DNA from: [Phialemoniopsis] sp. UDSM-2020
Lineage: Eukaryota; Ascomycota; Sordariomycetes; Thyridiales; Thyridiaceae
Direction: 5' to 3'
Length of the DNA stretch: 64,000 nt
NCBI GenBank assembly: GCA_018873225.1
Contig: JAEILZ010000005.1
Coordinates: 1,488,001-1,552,000 of the forward strand
Of the stretch, positions 21,801 through 33,083 are shown one piece after another. Positions within the stretch are counted from its first letter, which is position 1, and every line of letters begins with the position of its first letter. The translations under genes and the position numbers were made by a program. Under the pieces are notes generated by a model, which was not told the DNA's origin, searched no databases, and saw only the letters and a program-made list of their open reading frames with translations.

Positions 21801-23493
21801 CATGTCGATCCAGGCTCTCGATGCTCTGCAAGAAAGGTCATCGAGACGTGTCCCGGGCGACTTTGCCGACTTTGTCAACTATCTCTTTGGCGATATGGCA
21901 CCCCAGAACCGCCGAGCATTCACGGCGCTTATCAAGCTTCTCGCTGATCTTCTGGATGGATGTGGGAATGACGGCGACCGAGGCGCTCTGACCATTGCGT
22001 TTGCCGAATTGCTCGTGGTTGGCGGGAATGCCCATGACTACATCAACTTACTAGACCGGCTGGTCGAAGACTGCGATCGCATATTCGACGATGTTGGGGG
22101 CTTTGGTGCTAGCTTCACCTTGCGCGGCTCAGCGTACGAGTCTCTCAACTCCACAACGCGTAGTCACAAGTCCAATACGGGCTCGCTTACGTCCAACACG
22201 TCTTCTCTGAGACGGAAGCTTGGCTTCGATACCCTGTTACGCCAGAACAGCAAGACTGATGTGGAACGACCGTCCATGTGGCGCACTTTGAGCAAACATC
22301 ACCGCCATCCTGCTACGGGCGAGAGCAGTAGTCTCTCCAAAGCGTCTGTCAACAGGTCAAGGTCTATCGACATGGGCGTACAACCGCAGCCAGCAAGTCC
22401 CAACAGGCTCAGGCGTCCAGGATCCCGCGACAGGCCACCTATTGCCGGTGCTTTCGACGAGAGCAGCCGCCCACCAAGCGCACACAGGCCAAACAGCTCC
22501 CATCGCCTAGAAACCATCGGCGAGCCCGAGGTCGAGCCGCCACCCGAGAAGTCGCTGAAGAAGAAACGGCGCTCGTCGCTTTCAGACCTTAAGTCGCTCA
22601 TGGCTGCGGTGAGCCTCGATGACGAAGAGGGGACACCCATGCCACTCCGCATTACCAAGGGAACATCCGAGAAATTCAATTCCAGTCCCCGCATTCCAGT
22701 GCCCGTCTCCAAAATTCCTATGAGCCCGCAACAACAGAGCATTCGGTCGCCTCGACAGAACGAGAACGCCACGGCATCAGGGTCGCCGCAGAAGACACTC
22801 GCCTCGCCGCCTACCTTTGAGAAGCCACGACACGTTAAGACACTGTCGACTTCGCAGATTCCAACGCTCCGGATCGCGCGCAGCAATACGATCCAGAACG
22901 GCCCAGATTCCCCGGTGCGACCCTCGACAAGCCCGACCAAGTCGGGCAACCCGAAGCTTCGCCTCCAGTCGCCGCAGAAGTTGCGAGAGCGGCTCCAAAC
23001 CGAGAAGAAGGCTGTCGAGGACGTCGATGCCTCGCTAAAGTCAGAGCTCTCCCGTATCGCAGAGGACATGGCCAAGGTCAACGGCACAATGCCGCGCTCG
23101 GGAACGACTGAGGTCACCAAGTTGACGGCAAGCGTCAAGGCGCTCGAGGACCGGATCCCCCAGATGATGGCCGAGCTGACGGAACGGCACGCAGCAATCC
23201 AACGCGACCTAGAGAGCACACTCAAAGCCAACGAGGCCAAGGTCAAGGCCATCGACCAGCTTTTCAAGGAGTCGACGGCCGAGAACGAGCTGTTGTACGA
23301 AAAGTTCAACTCGGAGCTGGGCAAGATCGTCAAGGCGCTGAAGGGCAAGGGCAGGGACGACAAGGAGGAGCTTGTCAACAAGCTGAGGGAGCAGTCTGAG
23401 GAGACGGCCAAGGCGAAGAAGGAGAACGCACGGTTGAGGAGGGAGATGGTGAGCCTGCGGACTATCCTGAAGGGTGGTGAGCCGACATCGTGA
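18891..23493 (+). CDS. bud3: Bud3-type Rho guanine nucleotide exchange factor
   Basis: Two exons (18891-21141, 21194-23493), with a 52-nt intron carrying a GTAAGT donor, encode 1516 residues. A conserved N-terminal domain (residues 1-120; YYANDPLLGHLPVLVFHGP, ICRGLAFGLFKYF) is characteristic of Bud3. A Dbl-homology domain follows at about residues 245-460, with ELVDTEERYVMKLNEL, the FTDCYQDYIR helix, and RSILIEPVQRLPRYSLF, the conserved core helix. The next stretch (FLVFSDCIVMVKKKG) looks like a PH-like domain. The C-terminal half is Ser/Pro-rich and disordered, with a coiled coil over the last 170 residues. In Aspergillus and Neurospora, Bud3 is the exchange factor for Rho4 and marks septation sites with Bud4; function here is by family. 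The long antisense frame inside exon 2 is treated as a shadow. Confidence 0.88.
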
Positions 23494-23920
23494 TGACTTG
23501 AGATGAAGGCATGATGTGGGTGAGGGAGTATATAAAGGGACTTGGGCGTTGGCTTGGCTACTGTTCTCCAGATGATAATTTGGTAAAGGGTCTTGAGAAT
23601 GTTGGATGGCAGGGTGATCAACAGTGGATGGCGGCTTTTGGAATTAGACGATGACTGTGGCCGGGTCGGGTCTTGATGGTATCCGGGGCGGTTGTACTTC
23701 TATGATGTATCACTTTTTTCACGTATGGCCAGGGGCCACGAGCGGCTCGACAGCAGCCTGGAATATGATTACGAGTTTACGACGAGACCAACACCTACCT
23801 CTTGTTTTCGTTTCCATTTTCGTGGGTTAAAATGAAGCTGAAATGGGTATCATGACTTTTGTCTTGCTCCTTTCACTAACTCCTGTGGCGACCCTCCTCT
23901 TGTTTGTCTTGCACAATCGT
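23494..23920. other. Convergent intergenic spacer bud3-rev7
   Basis: 3' flanks of two convergent genes. No gene is seen. Confidence 0.5.
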
Positions 23921-24888
23921 TCAGGCGACACCTTGTGTTGATGGAAATCCCAAGAGAACACTCTTTGCAGCGCCCTCCTCGACCCAGCATTCTAACGACA
24001 AAGGACCGGCCTCTACCGACCGAATTGGTGTGGTGTTGACGCCACCGATATCCTGACCTGCCTCTCGCCGTGACCTCGACGGCGTCTGCAAGTTGGGAGA
24101 AGATGGTATCCACGGTTGGGGATGCTGGTTGATAGGTTAGCATCCGTCATTACGAAGATAAAGGCAAGTATCATTACCCCAATAGGCGCTTCCCCCTCCT
24201 CCCGGAGCTCAACGGCGACAGTAAACGTACACCCGTCCGGTAGGCCACCCATCTTCTCGCCCGTATGCGACAAACGCCGCAGCGCCCCGCGCAGCTGCTC
24301 GTCCACATCGGCCCAATTCACGCCGCTGGCGTCCACTGCAGCAGGATCCTCGTCATTGTCGTCCTCTCCTCCCTCATCGCCGCCCTCACTGACGAGCTCC
24401 TCGTCCTCGGCCGTGCGCTTCTCGCCCGCGAAGCTGCGCATGGCCTCGGCGCCGCCGGGCCAGGCCGGGAAGTGGCTCACGTCAAAGACCCAGCGCTCGA
24501 GCACGGCGCCGGGCGGCACAACGGTGCCAGCCGACTGTTGACGGTCATTACTGCTGTCGCTGCTGTCTTTACTGCCTCTGTCTTGCTTCCTCTTGGGGCC
24601 GGGCGCATGGATGACTACCACGACGCGGCTGACGGAGCCCGAGGCCAGCTGCGCTGCCACGGCGTCGACGGCGTCGCGGACCCAGGCGCAGACCTTTGGG
24701 TGGCGGTTCTGGTGGACGGGAAGGTTGTAGGCACGGGCGGAGAGGAAGGTGCGCTGGGGGTAGACGTTGCGGTAGTAGAGGATGGTGTGGATGGAGACGG
24801 TCAGGAAGGTGTTGAAGGAGGTGAGGAGGGCGTGGGCGGCCGGGAGGGGGAGAGAAGAGGAGGTTGAGGATGTACTGGGAGGTGGCAT
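23921..24888 (-). CDS. rev7: HORMA-domain protein Rev7 (MAD2L2), DNA polymerase zeta subunit
   Basis: Two exons (24178-24888, 23921-24124) separated by a 53-nt intron (GTAATG donor, GCTAAC branch site) encode 304 residues. The HORMA core begins LPAAHALLTSFNTFLTVSIHTILYYRNVYP and continues through ERWVFDVSHFP and CTFTVAVELREEGEAPIG. An acidic loop (SEGGDEGGEDDNDEDP) is inserted in the middle. After the intron the frame reads HPQPWIPSSP and ends with the safety-belt-like ECWVEEGAAKS segment, which confirms the splice choice. Rev7 bridges Rev3 and Rev1 in error-prone translesion synthesis. The start is placed at the MPPPSTS methionine; an in-frame ATG eight codons upstream (24912) is an alternative. 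Confidence 0.9.
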
Positions 24889-25540
24889 CTTGGGGACACT
24901 TGTCAAAGTCAAGATATAATCACTATCCGGGGATTTGCTTCATAATTTAGTGGTTCGCATGTACCCAAGATCCATGGATAAAAAAATGCATGTGATACAA
25001 CTAACTATTTTGACGCGACTGGTGACGCCATTGCAGAGCCCCAGGTCGAGTGTCGTCCAGGCGGGAGCTTGACGCCAAGTCAGGTGGACAAAAGTGGGGA
25101 AGCACTTGGAGGGCGGCAGCAGCTGTTTCAGGGCGCACAGGCCGCCACCAAGGGGCAATGATTGGTCTGTGCTGGTGTTGATGCCGGCCGCTCGCTCAGG
25201 GGTCCATTTGTGGTTCCCTTCTGGCCGTCGCGGGCGCGTGTCTCTGCTATCAAACTCCACTAATTCCCACCTCCAAGCTTCAAGGTTCCTTGGTTGAAGC
25301 CTGAAAGGCCGGCCCCTCCAAACCCCACACAAACCTGGCAAGCTATCCTTACTCTTCCCATCTCGCCATTGTCGACCGCTCTTTTTTCTACCTTCTCTTG
25401 AATTCTAGACCAGAGCAGTCTAAGACGAACCGGCAGCGCCATCATTCGACTTACGAGCTCTGGAATTGGTACACTAAATCCGACAGAAACCCTGCCCCTC
25501 CTCCCCTCCATTCACTCTTCCAGACGCGGCCAAAAAAAAC
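24889..25540. other. Divergent promoter region rev7-kap114
   Basis: 5' flanks of both genes; the last 150 bases are pyrimidine-rich leader sequence ending in an A7 run just before the Kap114 ATG. No gene is seen. Confidence 0.5.
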
Positions 25541-28500
25541 ATGGATGAACTGGCGCAGGTGTTGGCCAACACCCACGAGGCCGACACAAACGTCCGCGTC
25601 CAGGCCGAACTCGCCATCAAACAAGCCGAGAATAACCCCGCCTTTCCCGGCTTGCTGACCGACATCGCCTGTTCCTCTTCTGTCTCGAGCCAGATCCGCC
25701 AGTCTGCTGTCTCGGCCCTGCGGCGGTTCATTGTACACAACTGGTCCCAAGATGATTTTGAGGACGACTCCCCGCGCATACCGATTTCGGATGAAGTCAA
25801 GGTTGCGACGCGCCAGAAGCTGCTAGAGCTTGCGACGAGCAATGATAGCGACCGCTTGGTCAAGGCAGCCGTCAGGTTGGTTGAGCCCCCCGGCCCCGTC
25901 GTGCACTACTGCTCGACCAGTCTGTAGTCGATCTGGGTCTCGCTTGGCGCAACACCTATCTGTGCCTCGAATTGGCCTCTTGGACTTAGACTAATCGTGA
26001 GGTTTATGCAGTTACGCTGTCGGCAAGATCGCAAGTGTCGACTATCCCGAACAATGGCCGGACCTTCTCCCACACCTGCTGAACGTTATTCCCACCGGAA
26101 GCGATGTGCAGCTCCACGGCGCTCTGCGCGTTCTGTCAGATATGGTTGACGGTAGCCTGAGCGAGGACCAATTCTTCCTAATGGCGCGCCAGATCGTTGA
26201 GGTCCTCTATGGCGTAGCTCTCAATAACGACCGCAAGCCCCAGCTGCGGGCCCTCGCCGTCTCTATTTTCCGATCAAGTTTCGACCTCATGGATATGGTC
26301 AAGGAGGACCACTTGAAGGAGGTCAAGGGCTTTGCTGAGGAGGCACTGCAGGGCTGGCTACCATTCTTCCACGATGTCATGAAGATGACGCTTCCAGCCC
26401 GGAGCCCAGAGACGCAAGATCAGTTCAACGGTGTGATTGCGCTGAAGCTCCAGGTCGTCAAGGCGCTGATCAAGATTCGCGCTGTCTTCCCATCGCTGTT
26501 ACTCCCCCAGAGCCTGGCTTTCTTCGAAGAGACGTGGGCCGAGCTCAACCAACTCTCTGGCCCCTATGCTGAGTTGTATATCGACAACGACAACCAGGGA
26601 AGGCTAGAGAATGCCGACGGCCTGCCCTATACCCTCGACTTCCTTGCCCTGGAGGAACTCGACCTGCTGAACCAGTGTATGCGGGCTTCACCGGTACAGA
26701 AGCAGCTCGAGGCCCAGCTGCAGGCGCATAGCGCAGCTCACGAGACGCCCTGGATGCTTGATCTCATGAAGCTCACTGTTGCCTATGCTCGCATCATCCG
26801 CGAAGAGGAGGATCTATGGGACATCGATGTTTCTCTCTACCTCGCTGAGGAGACGTCAGTCACCGCCAACTACACAGCACGTACCGCATGTGGTGACCTG
26901 CTCATCAAGTTGGGCGAGTGGATCGGATCCCGAGCTTTGGAGGGCCTCTTCGCTTACACCAAGACCTTGTTCGCTGGTGAGGCTAATTGGCGCAACCAAG
27001 AAGCTGCTCTGTACTTGTTTACGATGATTATCAATGATTTCCTGGATTGCGAGAAGCAAGTTCCCCCGGAGATTGCGCAAGCCTACATGGAGCTTGTCAA
27101 CTTTGCCATCGGCCGCGACGAGCCTCTTCTCCAAGCCCGAGGCTTCCTCGTTGCTGGCATCTTGGGCCAATGCTACCCTGATGCAATCGTTCTTCTAGAC
27201 CGCACTATTCTGGCGATCACCCAGGCTGAATCAGAGCTCGTTAAGGTTGCCTGCCTCAAGGCTGTCGAGGGCTTCACCAAGTCACCCAATGTGCCCGTTG
27301 ACCGCCAGGTACAGATTCTGCAGGCAGTCGAAGCATTCCTCAACTCGAACGACCTGTCCGAGCTCGACGATGCCGATGATCTCCTGGTCACTCTGGCCGA
27401 GACCCTGCGCGCTGCCATCAGAATGAACGCTTCCATCGTCATCACGTCAGACGTCAAGGCTCTTGACTTGCTGTTCCTTGTGGCCAAGCACGGTGCGACG
27501 AACTTCCAGATCACGATGCTGGTTAACGAGGCCTTTGAGGAGGTTGTACAAGTCCTGAACGGTGGCGAAGCCTACGCTGCGCTCTGCTCCCGAGTCGTGC
27601 CTACACTTACGGGTGCTTTCAACGTGGCTGATCTCACGCAGGACGAGCCTTTGGTGACTGTAAGTCGAAACGTCCAACTTTCCACGGATATGAACGCCGC
27701 TAACCTTACTATGTAGTTTGCCACTGAACTCATCTCAGTCCTCATCGAGTACGGTCCTGAGCCACTTCCTGCCGGAATTGTCGCGCAGTTGGGCCCCAAG
27801 CTGAAGCGTCTCCTCATGGAGTCAAAAGAAGGCGAGGTGCTGCGACCCGGTGCAAGCGCACTCAAGTTCATGCTCATGCACGACCACCAGCAGGTCTTCA
27901 GCTGGCAAGATGAGCAGGGCCACAGCGGTCTCGAAGTATCTTTGCACATCATTGCTCGGCTGCTGAACCCGGAGATCGAAGACAACTCGGCCTCTGAAGT
28001 GGGTGGTCTGGCAGCCGAGCTGGTGGAGAAGGCAGGACACGAGCGTCTGGGCAACAACCTGAGAGACCTGCTGCAAGCAGTTGCGACACGCCTTGCTAGT
28101 GCGCAGGCGGCACCTTTCATCCAGTCTCTCATCCTAGTGTTTGCCCGTCTTTGCCTGAATGCCGCCAGTGACGTGGTCGAATTCCTCAGCCAGATCGATA
28201 TCGGTGGCAACAACGGTCTGCAGATCGTGCTCAGCAAGTGGTTGGAGAACTCTATCAACTTTACGGGCTACGACGAGATCCGGCAAAAGTGAGTAATGTT
28301 CCTGGGGTATGAAATGTATTTGTGTACTCGAGACTAACATAAATGCGCAGCGTCATTGCCCTCTCAAAGCTCTACTCGCTCAACGACCCACGCATCGCCC
28401 AGACCCAGGTCAAGGGCGACCTGATCGTCCCCGCAAGCGACAGAATCGTGACGCGCTCGCGGTCCAAGCAGAGTACGAAGGTCGTCTCTCCCCTCGCGAT

Positions 28501-28936
28501 GAACCCCATCACTGACTTCTTCACCCCGCCGCCCAAAGACCCAGACCAGTACACGATCGTGGCCGCCCCGCTCAAGATCCTCAAGGTCCTCATCGAGGAG
28601 CTCCTCTCGGCCCAGGGCCACATGGGCGCCGCCTCGAGCGCCGCCGCCGGTCTCGCGGCGGCCGAGTTTGACGACGCCGGCGCAGAGGGCGAGGGCGACG
28701 ACGACGGCTGGGAGGACGAGCCCGACACGCTCGACCTGGCCCTGGGCGCGGGCAAGCGGGACTGGCTGTCGCATTTCGAGGGCGGCACGCTGCGGTCCCG
28801 CGACGACGAGACGCAGGCGTACCTGACCGAGTTCTTTTTGCGCGCCGCGCGCGAGAACGAGGCCGGCTTCCAGGACTGGTACGCGCAGCTGACCGAGGAG
28901 GAGAAGGGCAAGCTTAACGAGCTCGCCGCGCAGTAG
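25541..28936 (+). CDS. kap114: Importin-beta family karyopherin Kap114 / importin-9
   Basis: Four exons (25541-25875, 26012-27659, 27717-28288, 28351-28936) encode 1046 residues. The importin-beta N-terminal (Ran-binding) domain is at residues 20-105 (RVQAELAIKQAE, SSQIRQSAVSALRRFIVHNW). HEAT repeats fill the rest, and near the C-terminus is a conserved acidic insertion (AGAEGEGDDDGWEDEPDTLD), typical of Kap114/importin-9. This receptor imports histones H2A-H2B, TBP and other nuclear factors and releases them with RanGTP. Intron 1 has an unusual GTTGGT donor, but a CTAATC branch and a TTTATGCAG acceptor, and joining restores frame into YAVGKIASVDYPEQWPD. The last exon is strikingly GC-rich. 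The frame continues open for 27 codons beyond the TAG stop (see findings). Confidence 0.93.
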
Positions 28937-29442
28937 GAACGCCAGTGGCGACTCGCTCAGGTGCAGCAGGTAGAGGAACTGGAACGCGCAGCTGCGGCGG
29001 CACGTGCAACTTCTGGATGAAGGAATGATTGATTGTCTCTCTTGATAATAGCTGTGTTTCGAAGACTACTGTTCTAGACTATGGAAATCATGTCGCAAGA
29101 AAGAATGAAAGCAAAAGAGAGAGGAGGGAAGAGAAAAAACGACCAATGAATAGATACCTCAAAACACAAGACGGCGAAGAATTCCGATAGTGAGACTGGC
29201 CGTAGATTTCATGTGCACTGCTTTGTGTTTTTGGTTCAATTGCATGTCAAGGGCTTGTTGTGTTGTAACAATCAACCGAAGACAGTGTTGTAACTCTCGT
29301 GTCCCATCCTATGACAAGTCCTCTTTGTCTTTGTCTTTTCCAGTAGTGATACATCCAGCCTCCTGCCCAGCAGTCTCTGAGGCCAGCCGTTCCAATCGTT
29401 CAATCATCATACAATCTCTCATTTTCCGGTCTCATTCCCTAA
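28937..29442. other. Convergent spacer kap114-PI31
   Basis: The first 84 bases look coding and are in frame with Kap114 after its stop. The rest is A-rich 3' flank without features. Confidence 0.5.
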
Positions 29443-30702
29443 TTAAATGATATCACCGCCGCCGAACCCTCCGAATCCTACTCCACCAGGGCCGCCACCT
29501 CCGAACGGGCCCCTGCCTCTGCCACCACCAAACCTCGGGCCGTCCCCCGACGGACCTAGCGGGTCGAACCTAGCGCCGGGCGGTACCTGCGGGTCAAAAC
29601 CGCCTTGGCCGTCACCAAAATCACCACGACCACCGAACAGGGGGTCATGCGGGGTAGGATGCATGCCGCTGGGCCCACCGGGCCGAGGCAGCCCGCCACC
29701 TCCGATAGATGGCCTGAGCGGATCGTGCGGGCCCAGACCGGGAGGGTACAGATCGTCATGTCCGAGGCCCGGCATGAAGCCTGGCAGGCCGCCACGTGGC
29801 GGTCGGTTGATCTCGTACTCGTCCTCAAAGTCTGGAGGCGGGAAGTCGCCGGTCGGGATAGGGCGGCGTGGTGGAGCGGCCAGGGGGTCGTCGTGCGGGT
29901 ACGGCCGAGCCGGGTCCGGGAGCTCGCCTGGAGCTCTCGGGGGTTGCCGGGGTCCGGCACGGCCCGCGCGGTCGGCATCCTGGCGAGCCTCACGATCATC
30001 TGGGTTCTCCGACTCTTGATACCCCTCCTTTTGCAGGCCCGGGACGAGCTTTTGGATGATATTGATCTTGAGCAAGTTGGCAAGGTCGGTAATGCGCTCT
30101 TCCGAGATGAAGACGCGACGGATCTTGTCGGGCAGATCGGAGCGGTCTTCCTGCGATGATCCTTGTGCTTGCGTGCTGTCGTCGTCGCCGGCGCCGCCTT
30201 GCGGCCCATCCGTGGTAGATATTCGCAGCGGCAGAGCCGCTGAGGAGATGTAGTCGCGCGCGGGGACCTCAACTCGGTGGATGCGTTCGTCGCCGACTCC
30301 GAGACTCCTGATCTCGGCCTTGCCACCGAGTCGGTCGACCTTGATGACGAAGTTCATGGACGACTGCCCGTGGGCATATAGGAAGGAATGTGAGTTGAAG
30401 GAAGCGTTCCATTTGGCTGGAAGGCGCGGTGCGCTCGAATGGCATTCTGATTCTGTGACAAGTGGGGTGGTCAGTGACGTGCGAATCGGTAGCTCACGAG
30501 AGGGCAGAGCAGATAACATACCCATCTTCTGGTCCTCGTTGAAGCCTAGTAACCTGAAGCCGAGGGAGGTCATGCAGGCGTGTGTAAAGAGGGCGAGGGC
30601 CTCGTAGGAACTGCTCATGGCGGAAGTGCCGTCTCCAGGGTTGGGCAGAGCATCTGCCATGGCCTGCACCAGAGCCTCTGGTCGCAGAGGATTGCTTGTC
30701 AT
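29443..30702 (-). CDS. Proteasome regulator PI31 (Fub1-like)
   Basis: Two exons (30522-30702, 29443-30452) and a 69-nt intron (GTATGT donor, CACAG acceptor) encode 396 residues. Residues 1-190 form the FP domain (SSYEALALFTHACMTSLGF, AKWNASFNSHSFLYAHGQSS, DRLGGKAEIRSLGVGDER). A charged linker follows. The C-terminal 150 residues are Pro/Gly-rich with the PI31 signatures RPIPTGDFPPPDFEDEYEI and DDLYPPGLGPHDPLRP, and the protein ends in a GRGRGPFGGGGPGG-type tail. PI31/Fub1 binds the 20S proteasome and can block its active sites or promote its transport or assembly. The intron is a multiple of three and free of stops, so retention would simply insert 23 residues in the FP domain. The spliced form aligns better. 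Confidence 0.9.
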   Translation of the reverse strand: MTSNPLRPEALVQAMADALPNPGDGTSAMSSSYEALALFTHACMTSLGFRLLGFNEDQKMGMLSALPSRELPIRTSLTTPLVTESECHSSAPRLPAKWNASFNSHSFLYAHGQSSMNFVIKVDRLGGKAEIRSLGVGDERIHRVEVPARDYISSAALPLRISTTDGPQGGAGDDDSTQAQGSSQEDRSDLPDKIRRVFISEERITDLANLLKINIIQKLVPGLQKEGYQESENPDDREARQDADRAGRAGPRQPPRAPGELPDPARPYPHDDPLAAPPRRPIPTGDFPPPDFEDEYEINRPPRGGLPGFMPGLGHDDLYPPGLGPHDPLRPSIGGGGLPRPGGPSGMHPTPHDPLFGGRGDFGDGQGGFDPQVPPGARFDPLGPSGDGPRFGGGRGRGPFGGGGPGGVGFGGFGGGDII

Positions 30703-31368
30703 GATGGATGGTATTGCGTTTGAATTGTAGGGCTTGTGTTTCGTTCGAGATGAGGACGTGAGGTTAAATAAATGATGTGTAGTAGTGGAAGTGTAGTTGT
30801 TGGAGAGGAAAAGATTTTGGATATTTATTAGAGGGAATGACGTTCGATAAGGTGTGAGTCGCCCATGGTTATGGTTGGTGGCGTAATTTGGGGTTGCCTA
30901 AGGTGAGTTGGGCAAAATGCGGGGGAGGCAGCCAGGGCGTGCAGTGGTGCTCCTTCTCTCAAATCCTTATTCAGCCCTATGACCGCTAGTGGGGTGCGGA
31001 TAAGGAAAGCATCCCGGTGGTGATACCCTCACCCCATGAGCTTTTTTTTTTTTAACACGCACCTGCCTGACATTGATCTGCTTCTTTCAGGGGGGAGTAA
31101 TGATCTGTCACTACATCACTTGAGATGTAAAGAATCAAAAGACTGGCGACCCAAGGCCTAGATTTTTTTGGATTATATTTTGCTAGCATGAACGCAACAT
31201 GTGAATAGAAATGACAACACAACTAATAGCCCTCCCAAGATGACGAAAACCAGTAAACACATCACGAATTATGCTAATGACAACCCCGATCGGAAAGACA
31301 TTCTCCCATCCTCCTTGACTCAATACAGTCGTAAAACCAAGGGGAGGCTCTTGACCCCCACAGCTCGA
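30703..31368. other. Intergenic region between PI31 and the MGSC orphan
   Basis: Contains the PI31 5' flank and a T11 run near 31044. AT content rises toward 31.2 kb. No gene is seen. Confidence 0.5.
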
Positions 31369-32019
31369 TTATGCCTGGTTCGCAAAGCTCTTCATTCTCG
31401 CCTTGCAAAAGTTGACTTCGAAACATGGGTGATGTTTTGTCTGGGAGTACGCCGACCTCTCGGACGACCTGAATCGTTCCTTGACCCGCTGCCAGAGTCC
31501 GCGATGCTCTGGTGGCTCAATGCCTAGCGGACAGAAGCAACACACGGCGCTGCCATCGAGGAGACGCCGCTCTCTGGTTCGCTGCGGTGCCGTCGTGTTG
31601 TGATCGACATATGCTCTGAAAGCACTACGTGCGGTGCTCGCATTAGAATCTTCCTCGCTACTACCACTGTTGTTATCCTCGACGGCCGGCGTGAGCATCG
31701 AATTACGGAAGTGGACACTCTCCGGCAGGCGCTCGATGGGACGAGGTGCCGGACCGGACTGGGAGGGCGGAATTAGCGAATAACGGTGCGCGAAGCCAGT
31801 CTCGTCGGTGGTGAGCGCGGTAGCGCCGGACGAGTTGGTGCTGACACCAACAGCATGATCCTGACCGCGATTCGCCTGGTCGTGTCTAGGCTCCTTCAGC
31901 TGTCTCGAAAAGGGGCCGAGCTCGGTATTATCCTCTTCGCCCACCGTGTTGTTCCTTCGGCGCCGTTGGCGGCCATGAGACTCCGAGACGAACATGCAGA
32001 TCGACAGGCATGAGCCCAT
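31369..32019 (-). CDS. Orphan protein with an MGSC N-terminal acylation motif
   Basis: Single-exon, 216-residue protein with no family I recognise. It begins MGSCLSICMF: Gly2 followed by Ser at position 6 fits the N-myristoylation consensus, and Cys4 and Cys8 are candidate palmitoylation sites, the pattern of dually acylated membrane-anchored proteins. A basic patch (RQRRRR) follows at about residues 17-22 and could aid membrane binding. The middle is Ser/Thr/Asn-rich and disordered. The C-terminal 60 residues are more ordered in look, with a cluster AVCCFCPLGIEPP and a WQRVKERFRSSER helix, and the ending is Cys-containing (HPCFEVNFCKARMKSF). A weak TATA-like AATAAATA lies about 190 nt upstream on the minus strand. 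No catalytic motif is seen. The gene is probable; a role at a membrane is inference from the N-terminus only. Confidence 0.6.
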   Translation of the reverse strand: MGSCLSICMFVSESHGRQRRRRNNTVGEEDNTELGPFSRQLKEPRHDQANRGQDHAVGVSTNSSGATALTTDETGFAHRYSLIPPSQSGPAPRPIERLPESVHFRNSMLTPAVEDNNSGSSEEDSNASTARSAFRAYVDHNTTAPQRTRERRLLDGSAVCCFCPLGIEPPEHRGLWQRVKERFRSSERSAYSQTKHHPCFEVNFCKARMKSFANQA

Positions 32020-33083
32020 GTTGACTGCTTTGAATTTTGAGGAAGTGCTATATCACCGTTGTTCTTAATTTTGTTGGAGGTGCGTACGGGAATGCCAGTT
32101 GGTAGTATCTAGGAAAGGGGTAAAAGGGTGATGGTATGAGTTGTAGGAAACTTGGGGAATATGAGAATGGAAAGGGGATCTCAGAGAATGATACGAGGGA
32201 CTGGCAGTATTTATTAAGTTTTCTTCAAAGGTTATCTAGTTAAAACAAGTCTTCTGTTCTCTTGCAATTGGCATTGCTCCTTTGACGACCGCAAAGCTGG
32301 AAGCATACAATCGTCCTGCTTGAAAGAAGTCGACTGATTTGAAATCTAACAAGACGGTCCTGAAAGAACCCATAACTAAATCTCAACAACCCCAAAAGAT
32401 CATTGTCTACAGACTGGCCAGTAAGTAAGTGCAAAAAGAGTAGACTATTCTTGTTCGCCTTCTGTATGAGTACTAAGAGAACAACGGCCCATTGGTAGAC
32501 GGTAGAATGATGGTCTCATCTTTGTCAGTATGAAAATGCCGGCATTGCATGCAGATCACGATTCTATGACAAGGAGGCACCTTGAAAACCAAGCGCAGCA
32601 GTGAGGCACCACTTCTGTTGAAGTGTAAAGAATCATATTACGACACAACTACATGATGCATGGACACTACTTGATTGGCTCCAGCTTTAGCAAAGCGATA
32701 ATCTCTCTTGTGGAATCAATGAACCTTGTCATGTTCATGACCTTATCTATCATGTCTGGGTTCGAATCCTTGACCCTCGCAGGCCATCTTCGGCGGCGGT
32801 CACATCATTAGCCATCACCCAAGTACAGTCAAAGTCATTATGGATGTCTTGTTTTACAATAGCACTAGGACTTCATACACGAATGCCATCACAGGAAAAG
32901 GGACTTCAGTTATGTTTGCCAAAAATGTTTGGCCAGGCCAAATCTTTTCAGTGTCTATTTTTTTGTGGTTTTGTAGATTTAGCCTATGCCTCAGTAGCTG
33001 GGTAGCAGCTACACTTCCATGTCAGCCTCGACTGATGCAGTGAGCTGTAGTGGCTTTCACACGACATGGGTTGGTCGGGTTTA
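32020..33083. other. Sparse AT-richer intergenic region
   Basis: 1.06 kb with no credible ORF above 67 codons. Fragments resembling tRNA box sequences (32487-32510, GGTTCGAATCC near 32760) are too far apart and do not fold. Confidence 0.5.

Noticed and set aside
22299..23621. 440-codon open frame antisense to the Bud3-type gene
   Set aside because: Its Ser/Leu-rich sequence mirrors the codon bias of the coding strand, there is no family resemblance, and the sense protein is well supported.
24265..24867. 200-codon frame antisense to rev7
   Set aside because: GC-driven shadow of the HORMA coding exon.
29447..30159. Overlapping Pro/Arg-rich frames antisense to PI31
   Set aside because: Shadows of the Gly/Pro-rich tail; no homology or start support.
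6113..31368. Idea of a proteostasis gene cluster (Vps36, Cuz1, RBR ligase, PI31)
   Set aside because: The genes are on both strands, mixed with repair and transport genes, and are conserved housekeeping genes. Proximity alone does not support a functional cluster.
32487..32780. tRNA-like A-box and GGTTCGAATCC B-box fragments
   Set aside because: About 270 bp apart and without acceptor or anticodon stems; no cloverleaf can be built.
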